A stretch of DNA of 64,000 bases from Streptomyces lydicus. GTDB taxonomy: Bacteria; Actinomycetota; Actinomycetes; Streptomycetales; Streptomycetaceae. The DNA is taken from contig NZ_JNZA01000003.1 of assembly GCF_000717345.1 (NCBI RefSeq), positions 62,001 to 126,000 on the forward strand, written 5' to 3'. Each line of letters opens with the position of its first letter. The first letter of the stretch is position 1. Both the position numbers and the translations under genes were made by a program. The notes below the pieces were generated by a model that had not been told where the DNA came from, made no database searches, and saw only the letters and a program-made list of their open reading frames with translations. This document shows positions 29,904 to 38,129 of the stretch, one piece after another.

Positions 29904-29967
29904 CACGCATCACCGGCACCACGCATCACCGGCACCACGCATCGCTGACACCGCGCATCACCGGCAC
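29904..29967. repeat. Tandem repeat, four 16-bp units
   Basis: Four adjacent copies of CACGCATCACCGGCAC with few changes (units at 29904, 29920, 29936 and 29952), then degenerate traces to about 30010. It lies in the 331-nt non-coding gap between holA and the next gene, which otherwise shows nothing recognisable. The unit is not palindromic and there are no spacers, so it is not CRISPR; slippage expansion is the simplest origin. Confidence 0.8.
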
Positions 29968-30144
29968 CCCATATCCACGCACGGCATCGGCACCACGCAT
30001 CCCGGACGCCGCCAGGCGCTGCGTCCGACACCCAGGACCCACCTGCGGTAAAACCCGGGCCCTCCGGTGCCCCAGCGCCCCGGGCACGCCCCCCATGGCC
30101 CCCCGCCCGCCCGGGCCGCACCCGCTCTGCCGGACAATGGTCCG

Positions 30145-30417
30145 GTGAACGACGACGACACCCTCCGCGCCAACAGCCACGCACGGCACGTTCTGGTCCT
30201 GCCCGACCGTGACGCCGCCGAGGAGGTGGCCGAGGCCCTGACCGAACGCTTCGGCGTCGCCGAAGAACCCCAGCTCGTACGGGATGCCCTGGCCGGCGAG
30301 GACGACGCCGAGGACGCCCAGTGGCTGGTGGTCGTCGAGGACCCGGGCGCCGCCCATGACCCGGCCCTGCTGGACGAGCTCGCGGCGGAGTACGAGGGCT
30401 GGCGCGAGGCCGAGTAG
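30145..30417 (+). CDS. Small acidic hypothetical protein (90 aa)
   Basis: A 90-residue acidic protein starting at GTG (MNDDDTLRANSHARHVLVLP). The pattern HVLVLPDRDAAEEVAEALTERFG then QWLVVVEDPG suggests a small ferredoxin-like alpha/beta fold, as in RraB-type RNase inhibitors or other tiny regulatory proteins, but I cannot name a family. Codon bias and a sensible length between two unrelated genes support it. No strong ribosome-binding site; the start lies within GGACAATGGTCC, a short inverted repeat. Confidence 0.65.
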   Translation: MNDDDTLRANSHARHVLVLPDRDAAEEVAEALTERFGVAEEPQLVRDALAGEDDAEDAQWLVVVEDPGAAHDPALLDELAAEYEGWREAE

Positions 30418-30524
30418 CGCGGGAGGGCAGAGCCGACCGCGCCCGACCAACCTCAGTCGGGCGGGCCCTTCAGTGGGGCCGGCCGAGGAGTGGGACCGGC
30501 CGATCGGAGGAGCCGGTCGTGGCC

Positions 30525-31303
30525 TCAATGAGACCGGTCGGCCACCACGGGCTCCCGGGCCAGCACGAACCCGAAGTGTTCCCGGTAGGCGGCGAGGACC
30601 TCGTCCGCCTGCACCTGGCGCTCCTCCCGCTCCCCGCCCGGCCCGGTGATCACGAGCGTACGGCCGGAGAGCGTGACCCGGCCGGTCTCCGCCAGCCGTG
30701 AGCACACCAGGGACTGCGTGAAGTGCGACCTGGGCGACGTCTGGTGCCACCAGCACCCGACCTCGAACTCCTCGAACCACGCGGGCGTTGTTCGAGCCGG
30801 TACTGCGGCGTGCCGTCCCGCAGCACATCGAGGTCGCCCTCCGCCGTCTCCTCCAGACGGAACACACCGGCCGGATCGCTCTGCTCGTCCCGGCTGTCCC
30901 AGCGCAGCGGGAAGTGGCTGTGCCGTCCGAAGCCCACATCGGCGAGCCACGGCCCGTCGGGCGTCTGCACCCGCAGTGCCATGTGGTCGTACGGGATGCC
31001 GAGGCCGCCGTCGCCGAACACGCGGGCGGACAGCAGCGCGACCTCGTATCCCAGGGCCCGCAGCAACAGGGCGAAGGCTCCGTTGAGCTCGTAACAGAAG
31101 CCGCCCCGCCGGGCACCGACGATCTTGTCGAGCAGCGGCTGCTCGGCGAGGTCGATCTCCTCACCGAGGTGGAGGGAGAGGTTCTCGAACGGGACCGTGC
31201 GCAGATGGCTGAGGTGCAGGCTCCGCAGCGCCTCCGCATCGGGGTGCGCGGGGCGCGCGGCACCGATGCGGTCCAGGTAGGCGTCGGTGGCGGCGTCGTC
31301 CAT
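30525..31303 (-). pseudogene. Arylamine N-acetyltransferase, frameshifted
   Basis: The frame from the ATG at 31303 reads as an arylamine N-acetyltransferase: GARRGGFCYELNGAFALLL carries the catalytic Cys (residue about 69), PYDHMALRV the His and LADVGFG the Asp of the triad. The frame then breaks near 30780, after PQYRLEQRPR, and the normal continuation WFEEFEVGCWWHQTSPRSHF resumes in another frame down to the stop at 30525. One missing base in the coding strand explains it. Without the frameshift the protein would be about 259 residues. Either a real inactivation of the C-terminal third or a sequencing error in a GC-rich run. Confidence 0.8.
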
Positions 31304-31545
31304 CAGGGGGTGTCCTCTCGGAAGCGAACCAGCGGCAGGTGCGCTCCGCCGCCGAGCTGCGGGCATCCGGCGCCCCTCCGGGAGTCTACTGATCCGTTCG
31401 GCGACTGCCCGGGCCGCGGTGGCGGGCCGGCCGCCGCGGCCGAGGGATGAACCTCTGGTGACCGGCTGCTGAAGGCGGCTCACGGCGGGGCGCGGGTCCT
31501 CAAATATTGGACCTCCTGTCGCCCGTTCACCTGTGCGAGGTTGCC

Positions 31546-33072
31546 GTGGCTCTGCCGGACACCGAGACGATCCTCACCGCGGCCGGGCTCGTGGCGACGG
31601 CAGTGGTGTGGGCCGTCGAGCGGTTTCTGCCGGGCCGCAAGCGGATCGGGTATCGCGTCCAGATGGACACCGCGATCGGCATGAATCCCCAGGACGCCCA
31701 CAGTCTGGTGCAGTTGCGGCTGCTGCGGCAGGACCAGGAGATCAGTGATGCGACGCTCGCACTGCTGCGGTTCGAGAACGACGGCGGCAAGGACATCGTC
31801 CGGCAGGACTACCAGGAGCCGCTGACGGTCGAGTTCACCGGCCGCACCGTCATCGGGGTCGAGGTGCCGGACGCCAACCCGGCCGATCTGGTGGGCATGC
31901 TGACCCGCAACGGCAGCGGGCTGCGGCACGACGGCGGCCGGCTGTTCCTCCCCAAGGTGCCGCTGAACAAGCGGAACCACTTCAAGCTGCTGGTGCTGCT
32001 CTCCGGTCCCGGAACGGACGCCGGAAACGAGGGCGGCCCCACCGGCGGCGCCGGGGCCGTGACCGTCGGCGGATTCCTCAGCGGCGGGAGGATCCGGCGC
32101 AACGCCCAGCGCTGGGGGCCGCGCAAGCTCAGCCTCGCGCTGGGTGGCACGTTCATCGTCCTGCTGGGACTGCTCGGCGGACTGCTGCTCAGCGGGCGGG
32201 TGTCGCCGGCGCCCGGCACCTGTGCCGCCGGGCGGCTGACCGTCGACGGCTCCACGGCGTTCGCCCCGCCGATGCGGGAGATCGCCCGCCAGTACCGGGC
32301 CCGGTGCGCGGGCGCCGAGATCACCGTCTCGGGGAGCGGCAGCCTGTCCGGACTGGGCAACCTCAACCGGGAGGGCAAGCCGGCCACCACCGAGGGCCCC
32401 GGCTTCATCGCCGTCTCCGACGTCCCGGCGCCGTCCCTCTACCGGCGACTGGAGGGCAACCGGGTCGGCGTCATCCTGCTCGGTCTCGTCGCCAACGAGA
32501 AGGCCGGTATCGACAACCTCACCTCCGACCAGGTCCGCGGAATCTACGACGGGACCTACACCAACTGGAAGCAGCTGCACGGCAACGACCTGCCGATCCG
32601 CCTCGTCAGCCGGGACGCCGCCTCCGGCACCCGCCGCGCCTTCGAGACGTCGGTGCTGCACCGCTCGGAGCCCGGCGTGGTGTCGTCGTACGACTGCGGC
32701 GACAAGGACCGCGACGAGCGAGCGCGCCTGACGCGCTGCGAGGTGAACGGCACCAAGAGCCTGCTGGACGCGGTGGACCGGGTACCGGGAGCGCTGGGCT
32801 ACGCCGAGGTCTATGCGGCGGCGCAACGGAAGCACGTGGTCAGCGTGCGGCTCAACGGGCACGAACCCGACATCGAGTGGGGACGGCAACGCGATTACCC
32901 CTTCTGGACGGTGGAGTACCTCTACACGTACGGGCGGCCCGAAGACGGCTCTCTGACCGCGAAGTTCCTGGCGTTCATGGACTCCGACACGGCGAAGAAC
33001 ATCATGCGGATGTACAAGCACGTGCCCTGCGCCGACCGGCAGAGCCTGCCGGCCACCGTCTGCCGCCCCTGA
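31546..33072 (+). CDS. Membrane-anchored protein with PstS-like substrate-binding domain
   Basis: A 508-residue protein in four parts: a first membrane helix (ILTAAGLVATAVVWAVERFL), a cytoplasmic domain of about 140 residues (IGYRVQMDTAIGM ... LRFENDGGKDI ... LTVEFTGRTVIGVEV), a second membrane helix near residues 205-230, and an external phosphate-binding-protein-like domain (LTVDGSTAFAPPMREIARQY, ITVSGSGSLSGLGNL, VSRDAASGTRRAFETSVL, GALGYAEVYAA). The SGSGSLSGL and SRDAASGTR motifs match the PstS anion site. GTG at 31546 has GAGG 6 nt before it; a TTG at 31507 is also open. Function unknown; phosphate sensing is a guess. Confidence 0.8.
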   Translation: MALPDTETILTAAGLVATAVVWAVERFLPGRKRIGYRVQMDTAIGMNPQDAHSLVQLRLLRQDQEISDATLALLRFENDGGKDIVRQDYQEPLTVEFTGRTVIGVEVPDANPADLVGMLTRNGSGLRHDGGRLFLPKVPLNKRNHFKLLVLLSGPGTDAGNEGGPTGGAGAVTVGGFLSGGRIRRNAQRWGPRKLSLALGGTFIVLLGLLGGLLLSGRVSPAPGTCAAGRLTVDGSTAFAPPMREIARQYRARCAGAEITVSGSGSLSGLGNLNREGKPATTEGPGFIAVSDVPAPSLYRRLEGNRVGVILLGLVANEKAGIDNLTSDQVRGIYDGTYTNWKQLHGNDLPIRLVSRDAASGTRRAFETSVLHRSEPGVVSSYDCGDKDRDERARLTRCEVNGTKSLLDAVDRVPGALGYAEVYAAAQRKHVVSVRLNGHEPDIEWGRQRDYPFWTVEYLYTYGRPEDGSLTAKFLAFMDSDTAKNIMRMYKHVPCADRQSLPATVCRP

Positions 33073-35803
33073 CCGGCCGGCGGGCCGGCCCCGCACGGGT
33101 CCGCCGGCCACCGGGCGGACGACCACCGGGCGGACGGCCACCGTCGCGGCGGCCGTTGACGGCCGCGGAAAGCCTGGCCGGGGTGCCCAGGACCGCGATC
33201 GCACCGTCGGTATCCGTACGCAGCACCCGGGCGCCCTGGGCGCGCAGCGCCGCGATCGTCCGGGGCGCCGGATGCCCGTACGGATTGTCCGCACCGCAGG
33301 AGATCAGCGCCAGGCGCGGCGCCAGCCGGTGCAGCAGCGGCGGATCCTGATAGGCGGAGCCGTGGTGCGCCACCTTCAGCACGTCGACGGCACCCAGCTC
33401 GGGATGGGCCGCCAACAACGCCTGCTGTGCGGGCGGTTCGAGATCTCCCAGCAGCAGGAGCGTCAGCCCGCCCGTACGGACGAGGAGGGTGACGCTGGCG
33501 TCATTGGGGCCGTCGAGCGCGTCGGGGGGCACGGCGCGATCGGGCCCCCGGGCCGCCGATGGTGCGGGAGCAGGCCAGAGGACCTCCCAGGTCAGCGGAC
33601 CGAGACGGCGCCGCTCGCCCGGTGCGGCGGACACGATCGGCACACCCTCGGCCGCGGCCGTGCTCCGCACGAAACGGGCCTGACCCGGCGGGTCGAGAAG
33701 CGTGGTGGTCTCGATGGCGCCGACCGAACGGCCGCGAAGGACGCCGGGGAGCCCGTCCACATGGTCGGCGTGGAAGTGGGTCAGGACGAGGAGGGGGATC
33801 CGGCGGACGCCGAGGTCGGTGAGGCAGCGGTCGATGGCACGGGGCTCGGGGCCGGTGTCGACCACCAGCGCCGTACCGTCCCCGGCAGCCAGCACCAGGC
33901 CGTCGCCCTGCCCGACGTCGCAGACCACGGCCCGCCAACCGGCCGGCGGCCAGCCGGTGATCACGCGGGTGAACGGCGCGGGCCGGCACACCGCCAGCAC
34001 CACCGCCAGCGCACAGAGCACGCACAGCCAGCGGCGGCGCAGCACCCGACGGCCGACCGGCACCAGGACCGCGATGACGGCCGCCAGCGCCAGGCCGCCC
34101 ACCCAGCCGCCGGGCCACTCGAACTCCGCTCCCGGCAGCGCCGCGCCCCGCCGCGCGACCGCCGCGATCCACTCGGCGGGCCAGCCCGCGCACCAGGCCA
34201 GCACCCTGGCGGCCGGCAGCGCGAGCGGAGCGGCGGCGAGCGCGGCGAAGCCCAGGACGGTCGCGGGTGCCACGGCCAGCTCGGCCAGCAGGTTGCAGGG
34301 CACGGCGACCAGGCCCACCCGGGCGGCGAGCACGGCGACGACCGGTGCGCACACCGCCTGGGCGGCGGCCGCGGCGGCGAGGACCTCGGCGAGCCGGGGC
34401 GGCACCCGGCGCCGCTGGAGGGCCGCGCTCCAGCGTGGCGCGAGCAACAGCAGGGCGCCGGTCGCCAGGACGGAGAGCAGAAAGCCGAAACTCCGGGCGA
34501 GCCAGGGGTCGTAGAGCACCAGCAGCAGAACGGCGGCGGCGAACGCCGGGAGCAGGGTGCGGCGACGCCCGGTGCCGATGGCCAGCAGCGTGATCAGACC
34601 GCAGGCCGCGGCACGCAGCACACTCGGGTCCGGGCGGCAGACGACCACGAAGGCGAGCGCCAGCGCGCCACCGATGACGGCGGTGCCGCGCAGCGAGAGC
34701 CCCAGGCGCGGCGCCAGCCCACGGCGCTCGGCGCGCGTCGCGAGATGCGGCGGGCCGATCAGCAGGGCGAGCACGATCGTCAGATTGCTGCCGGAGACGG
34801 CCAGCAGATGGGTCAGGTCGGTGGCGCGGAAGGCGTCGTCCAGGTCCGACGGCACCCGCGAGGTGTCCCCCACCACGAGCCCCGGAAGCAGCGCGCGGGC
34901 ATCAGGCCGGAGGCCGTCGGTGGCCTCGCGGAGCCCGGCGCGCAGACCTCCCGCCAGCCGCTGCAGCGGGGTGGGCGGCCGGGTCACGACCGGCGGCCCG
35001 TCGCCGGTGACCCGGAGCACGGCGGCGGCCTGATCGCCCGACGTCAGCGGCGGTACGGCGCGTGCCACGACCCGGACGCGGGTCGAGGGCAGCAGACCGC
35101 GCCAGGCGGCGGACGCGGCGTGCGCCAGGGCTGCCGGCCCCGACCGGTCGCCGGCTTCCCGCTGCCGTACGACGACCAGGGCCGGGGTGCGGACGGCACT
35201 CACCCCACCGTCCGGCGCGGTGACGCGGACCGCCTCGGCGTCGAACACCAGCGCCGGGGGCGTCCGTTGGGAGCCGCGGACCCTGGGCCGGGTCAGCCGG
35301 GGGTCACCCGTCACCTCCAGCTCGACCGTGACCCGCGCGTACTGCTTCGCGAGGGCGGGCAGCGGCCCGCGCCGGACGTCCGCCGCGTGCAGCGCGGCGG
35401 ACGCGGCCCCGGCGGCGGCGCAGAGCAGCACGGCAGCCAGGGCGACACACGCTCCGGCCGACCACGTACGGGGACCACGGGAACGGCTCGACCCGGGCCC
35501 TGGACGGCGCGGATCACGGCGCGGATCCTCTGGCGGTCGCTCCCCCTCCGGATTTCCCTCGGGCTCACGCTCCGCCCGACGCCGGACGACGGCCACCCTC
35601 AGCGCGACGGCGGCGAGCACCACAGCCGCACCGCAGGCCACCGCCACCACGCCACCAGGTGCGCCCAGGGCGACCGCCGCAGCCACCCAGGCCGCCAGCG
35701 CCGGCGCGACGAGCCGCAGATCGGCCGGCCCCTCCTGGCGTGGTTCGGAGGCGCCGTGCGCAGACGCCGCCGTGGCGTGCACCGTGGCGCGGGCGCTGGT
35801 CAC
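33002..35803 (-). CDS. comEC: ComEC/Rec2-family DNA-uptake channel protein
   Basis: A 933-residue ComEC. It has an N-terminal membrane pair and OB-like domain, a Competence domain with many helices (LTHLLAVSGSNLTIVLALLIG signature), and a C-terminal MBL domain (VCDVGQGDGLVLAAGDGTALVVDTGP, LLVLTHFHADHVDGL, LLLGDLEPPAQQALL, DVLKVAHHGSAYQDP) that is nuclease-like. It begins with GTG overlapping the comEA stop. The C-terminal 55 residues are an Arg/Gly/Pro-rich tail, partly encoded by a 15-bp tandem repeat, and overlap the convergent PstS-like gene by 71 bp. Confidence 0.93.
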   Translation of the reverse strand: MTSARATVHATAASAHGASEPRQEGPADLRLVAPALAAWVAAAVALGAPGGVVAVACGAAVVLAAVALRVAVVRRRAEREPEGNPEGERPPEDPRRDPRRPGPGSSRSRGPRTWSAGACVALAAVLLCAAAGAASAALHAADVRRGPLPALAKQYARVTVELEVTGDPRLTRPRVRGSQRTPPALVFDAEAVRVTAPDGGVSAVRTPALVVVRQREAGDRSGPAALAHAASAAWRGLLPSTRVRVVARAVPPLTSGDQAAAVLRVTGDGPPVVTRPPTPLQRLAGGLRAGLREATDGLRPDARALLPGLVVGDTSRVPSDLDDAFRATDLTHLLAVSGSNLTIVLALLIGPPHLATRAERRGLAPRLGLSLRGTAVIGGALALAFVVVCRPDPSVLRAAACGLITLLAIGTGRRRTLLPAFAAAVLLLVLYDPWLARSFGFLLSVLATGALLLLAPRWSAALQRRRVPPRLAEVLAAAAAAQAVCAPVVAVLAARVGLVAVPCNLLAELAVAPATVLGFAALAAAPLALPAARVLAWCAGWPAEWIAAVARRGAALPGAEFEWPGGWVGGLALAAVIAVLVPVGRRVLRRRWLCVLCALAVVLAVCRPAPFTRVITGWPPAGWRAVVCDVGQGDGLVLAAGDGTALVVDTGPEPRAIDRCLTDLGVRRIPLLVLTHFHADHVDGLPGVLRGRSVGAIETTTLLDPPGQARFVRSTAAAEGVPIVSAAPGERRRLGPLTWEVLWPAPAPSAARGPDRAVPPDALDGPNDASVTLLVRTGGLTLLLLGDLEPPAQQALLAAHPELGAVDVLKVAHHGSAYQDPPLLHRLAPRLALISCGADNPYGHPAPRTIAALRAQGARVLRTDTDGAIAVLGTPARLSAAVNGRRDGGRPPGGRPPGGRRTRAGPARRPVRGGRRWPAGSAGRRRARACTSA

Positions 35804-36945
35804 GGCTCCACCAGAGGGCGGAGATCGGCGAAGCGGCGGTCCCCGATGCCGGTGACCTGGCGGAGCTGCTCCACGGAGGTGAACCCACCGTGCTGGGTAC
35901 GGAATTCGATGATGTGGCGCGCCAGGACCGGGCCCACCCCGGGGAGGGCGTCCAGCTGCTGCTCGGTGGCCGTGCTGAGACTGACCGGCCCGGCCGGACC
36001 GCCGCCCGCGCCCGGCGCCCCACCGCCGCCCACCGCGCCAGGACCGGCGCCTCCCCCACCCCCGGCGCCCGCGCCCGCTTCACCGACGACGATCTGTTCG
36101 CCGTCGGTCAGCAGCCTGGCTCGGTTCAGTCCCCGCGTGCTCGCCCCCCGCAGCACCCCACCCGCGGCCTGCAGCGCGTCGATCACCCGCGCGCCCTGAG
36201 GCATCCGGTGAATCCCGGGGTGCCGGACCTTGCCGACGACATCGACGACCAACTGCCGCCCCCGGCCGCCCGGTGGGCCGCTCGCCGACGCCCCGGCGGA
36301 CACCGCACCCGACGGCGACAGCGACGGAGCCGCCTCCCCACCCGGGCCGGGCCCCCGGCCCGCCGACGGCCGTTCGGCCGCGGGTGCCCGTACGGCTTCC
36401 GGGCGCCCGGTCCAGAAGTGCTGCACGGCGAAGCCCACCGCGACCACGAGCACCAGGGCCAGGGCGGCGAGCGCCTTGGGGTCGGTACCGCACCGTGACT
36501 GGACCCACAGCGGTAGCCGTTCCCGTAACGCGAGCCACGCGCGGTCAAGACGACGCAGGCCGGGCCGACCGGGCGGCGGGGGCGCCGGGTCCGGGTCCGG
36601 GTCCGGGGCCGGGGCCGGGGCCGGGGCCGGGTCCTCCGGGGGATCGTGACCGGGTGGCGGCGGTCCGGCGGCCACCGCCACACCCGCGTCGCCGAAGATC
36701 GCCGCGATCCGAGCCCGTACGCGCTCCCGCTCACCGTCCCGCCCCGGGTCGGGCGACGGATGCGTACCAGGAGAAGCCGGCGTACCGGCTGACGTGCGCG
36801 TACCGAAGGAGGGCTGCCTACCGGGAGCAGGGGACGTACCGACCGAGGTGTGCGTACCGACCGAAGTGTGCGTACCGGCTGACGTATAGGCACCGAGTGA
36901 CGTATGTGTACCGAGCGAGGTGCCCGTACCGAGAAAGGTGTTCAT
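35800..36945 (-). CDS. comEA: ComEA-family DNA-binding protein (SLBB and helix-hairpin-helix)
   Basis: A 381-residue ComEA. Residues 5-64 are ten degenerate hexapeptides (LGTHTS, AGTHTS, VGTHTS, PGTHPS and relatives), about 95-150 a Pro/Asp-rich linker, about 165-185 a membrane helix (LAALALVLVVAVGFAVQHF), then an SLBB domain (LVVDVVGKVRHPGIHRMPQGARVIDALQAAGG) and a C-terminal double helix-hairpin-helix (SLSTATEQQLDALPGVGPVLARHI, GGFTSVEQLRQVTGIGDRRF) that binds DNA. The ATG at 36945 is supported by a -10 box 7 nt upstream; GTG at 37032 is the alternative. Coupled to comEC. Confidence 0.9.
   Translation of the reverse strand: MNTFLGTGTSLGTHTSLGAYTSAGTHTSVGTHTSVGTSPAPGRQPSFGTRTSAGTPASPGTHPSPDPGRDGERERVRARIAAIFGDAGVAVAAGPPPPGHDPPEDPAPAPAPAPDPDPDPAPPPPGRPGLRRLDRAWLALRERLPLWVQSRCGTDPKALAALALVLVVAVGFAVQHFWTGRPEAVRAPAAERPSAGRGPGPGGEAAPSLSPSGAVSAGASASGPPGGRGRQLVVDVVGKVRHPGIHRMPQGARVIDALQAAGGVLRGASTRGLNRARLLTDGEQIVVGEAGAGAGGGGGAGPGAVGGGGAPGAGGGPAGPVSLSTATEQQLDALPGVGPVLARHIIEFRTQHGGFTSVEQLRQVTGIGDRRFADLRPLVEP
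36754..36933. repeat. 18-bp-period minisatellite coding ten hexapeptides in comEA
   Basis: Ten successive 18-bp units encode LGTGTS, LGTHTS, LGAYTS, AGTHTS, VGTHTS, VGTSPA, PGRQPS, FGTRTS, AGTPAS and PGTHPS. In DNA, GTACCGACCGAGGTGTGC-like units recur. Period is a multiple of three, so copy-number change would keep frame. Confidence 0.75.
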
Positions 36946-36952
36946 AGCCGCG

Positions 36953-36958
36953 ACGCTA
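36953..36958 (-). promoter_or_regulatory. -10 box of a probable leaderless promoter for comEA
   Basis: On the comEA strand TAGCGT ends 7 nt before the ATG at 36945. No Shine-Dalgarno is near the ATG, so the comEA-comEC mRNA may be leaderless. Confidence 0.4.
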
Positions 36959-37014
36959 AGCACCCCGCGGAGATCTCGCTGAGCTGCCTCAAATCCGGTG
37001 GACAGCCGGCGATT

Positions 37015-37023
37015 TGTGGATAA
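37015..37023. promoter_or_regulatory. Perfect DnaA-box sequence upstream of comEA
   Basis: TGTGGATAA (TTATCCACA on the other strand) is an exact classical DnaA box, A+T-rich for this genome. It lies about 70 nt upstream of the comEA start, between comEA and degV. A lone box cannot be an origin, but could titrate or respond to DnaA. Confidence 0.35.
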
Positions 37024-37056
37024 CTCCGTCACCCACAGGGCTCACCGCACCCCCGC

Positions 37057-37902
37057 TCACCGCGGGGACACCACAACCCCCAGCAGCCCCGGCCCCGTAT
37101 GCGCGCCGATCACCGCGCCCACCTCGCTCACGTGCAGCTCGTTCAGCCCGGGCACCCGCTCCCGCAGCCGCTGGGCCAGCGCGTCCGCGCGCTCCGCCGC
37201 GGCGAGATGATGGACCGCGATGTCGGCCGGTCCCTCGCCGGCCCGCTCCGCCGCGATCTCCTCCAGCCGTGCGATGGCCTTGGACGCCGTACGGACCTTC
37301 TCCAGCAGTTCGATCCGCCCGTCGGCCAGTTGGAGGAGCGGTTTGACGGCGAGCGCGGAGCCGAGCAGGGCCTGGGCCGCGCCGATCCGGCCGCCGCGGC
37401 GCAGGTAGTCGAGGGTGTCGACGTAGAAGTAGGCGGAGGTACCCGCGGCGCGCTTCTCCGCCGCGGCCACGGCATCGTCCGCGTCGCCGCCGGCCTCCGC
37501 CGCCTCCGCGGCGGCGAGAGCGCAGAATCCGAGGGCCATGGCGACCATGCCGGTGTCCACGACGTGTACGGGCACCGGCGCCTCCTTGGCCGCCATCACC
37601 GCAGCGTCGTACGTGCCCGAGAACTCCGAGGAGAGGTGGAGCGAGACGATGGCGCGCGCGCCGGCCGCCGCGACCTGCCGGTAGGTGTCCGCGAACATGC
37701 TGGGGCTGGGGCGGGAGGTCGTCACGGGGCGGCGCTTCTGGAGCGCCTGGGCCACCGATCTGGCGGAGATCTCGGTGCCCTCTTCCAGGGCCTGGTCCCC
37801 CAGGACAACGGTCAGCGGTACGGCCGTGATCTGGTGGCGCTCGATGGCCGCCCGCGGCAAGTAGGCCGTGGAATCGGTGACGATCGCGACATGGCGGGAC
37901 AT
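37057..37902 (-). CDS. DegV family fatty acid-binding protein
   Basis: A 281-residue DegV/FakB-type protein that binds a fatty acid and can present it to a FakA-type kinase. It shows the start VAIVTDSTAYLP, VTTSRPSPSMF (Thr-Ser loop contacting the fatty acid head), SLHLSSEFSGTYDAA and GPGLLGVVV. The ATG at 37902 has a TAATCT -10 box 7 nt upstream and no ribosome-binding site. No FakA partner is in this window. Confidence 0.93.
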   Translation of the reverse strand: MSRHVAIVTDSTAYLPRAAIERHQITAVPLTVVLGDQALEEGTEISARSVAQALQKRRPVTTSRPSPSMFADTYRQVAAAGARAIVSLHLSSEFSGTYDAAVMAAKEAPVPVHVVDTGMVAMALGFCALAAAEAAEAGGDADDAVAAAEKRAAGTSAYFYVDTLDYLRRGGRIGAAQALLGSALAVKPLLQLADGRIELLEKVRTASKAIARLEEIAAERAGEGPADIAVHHLAAAERADALAQRLRERVPGLNELHVSEVGAVIGAHTGPGLLGVVVSPR

Positions 37903-37909
37903 GACTTGG

Positions 37910-37915
37910 AGATTA
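37910..37915 (-). promoter_or_regulatory. -10 box of a probable leaderless promoter for degV
   Basis: TAATCT on the gene strand, 7 nt before the ATG. The A+T-rich patch stands out locally. Confidence 0.45.
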
Positions 37916-38129
37916 TCCGGGGAACGGGATGCCGCACAGTGCGGGCCCCTCCCCAAGATCTTCCATGTTTGCCCAAGGCTCTGCCAAGAGCCCTGTGGAC
38001 CGCGTCGTCATCCGCTCCTGCGGCCACTCCCGGGGCCGGCGCCAACCCGCTTCAGCCGCTTTTCCGGGGCCCCCGCCCCCGCCCCACCCCCTCGCCGCGT
38101 CCCCACGCGTCGCCCGCGTGTCCGCCCGC

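Noticed and set aside
29904..29967. CRISPR array
   Set aside because: Units abut with no spacers, are only 16 bp and no cas gene is near.
30700..30820. Programmed frameshift in the acetyltransferase
   Set aside because: No slippery heptamer and no downstream pseudoknot seen at the break; a missing base is simpler.
37015..37023. Replication origin
   Set aside because: Only one clear DnaA box, no dnaA/dnaN genes and no box cluster.
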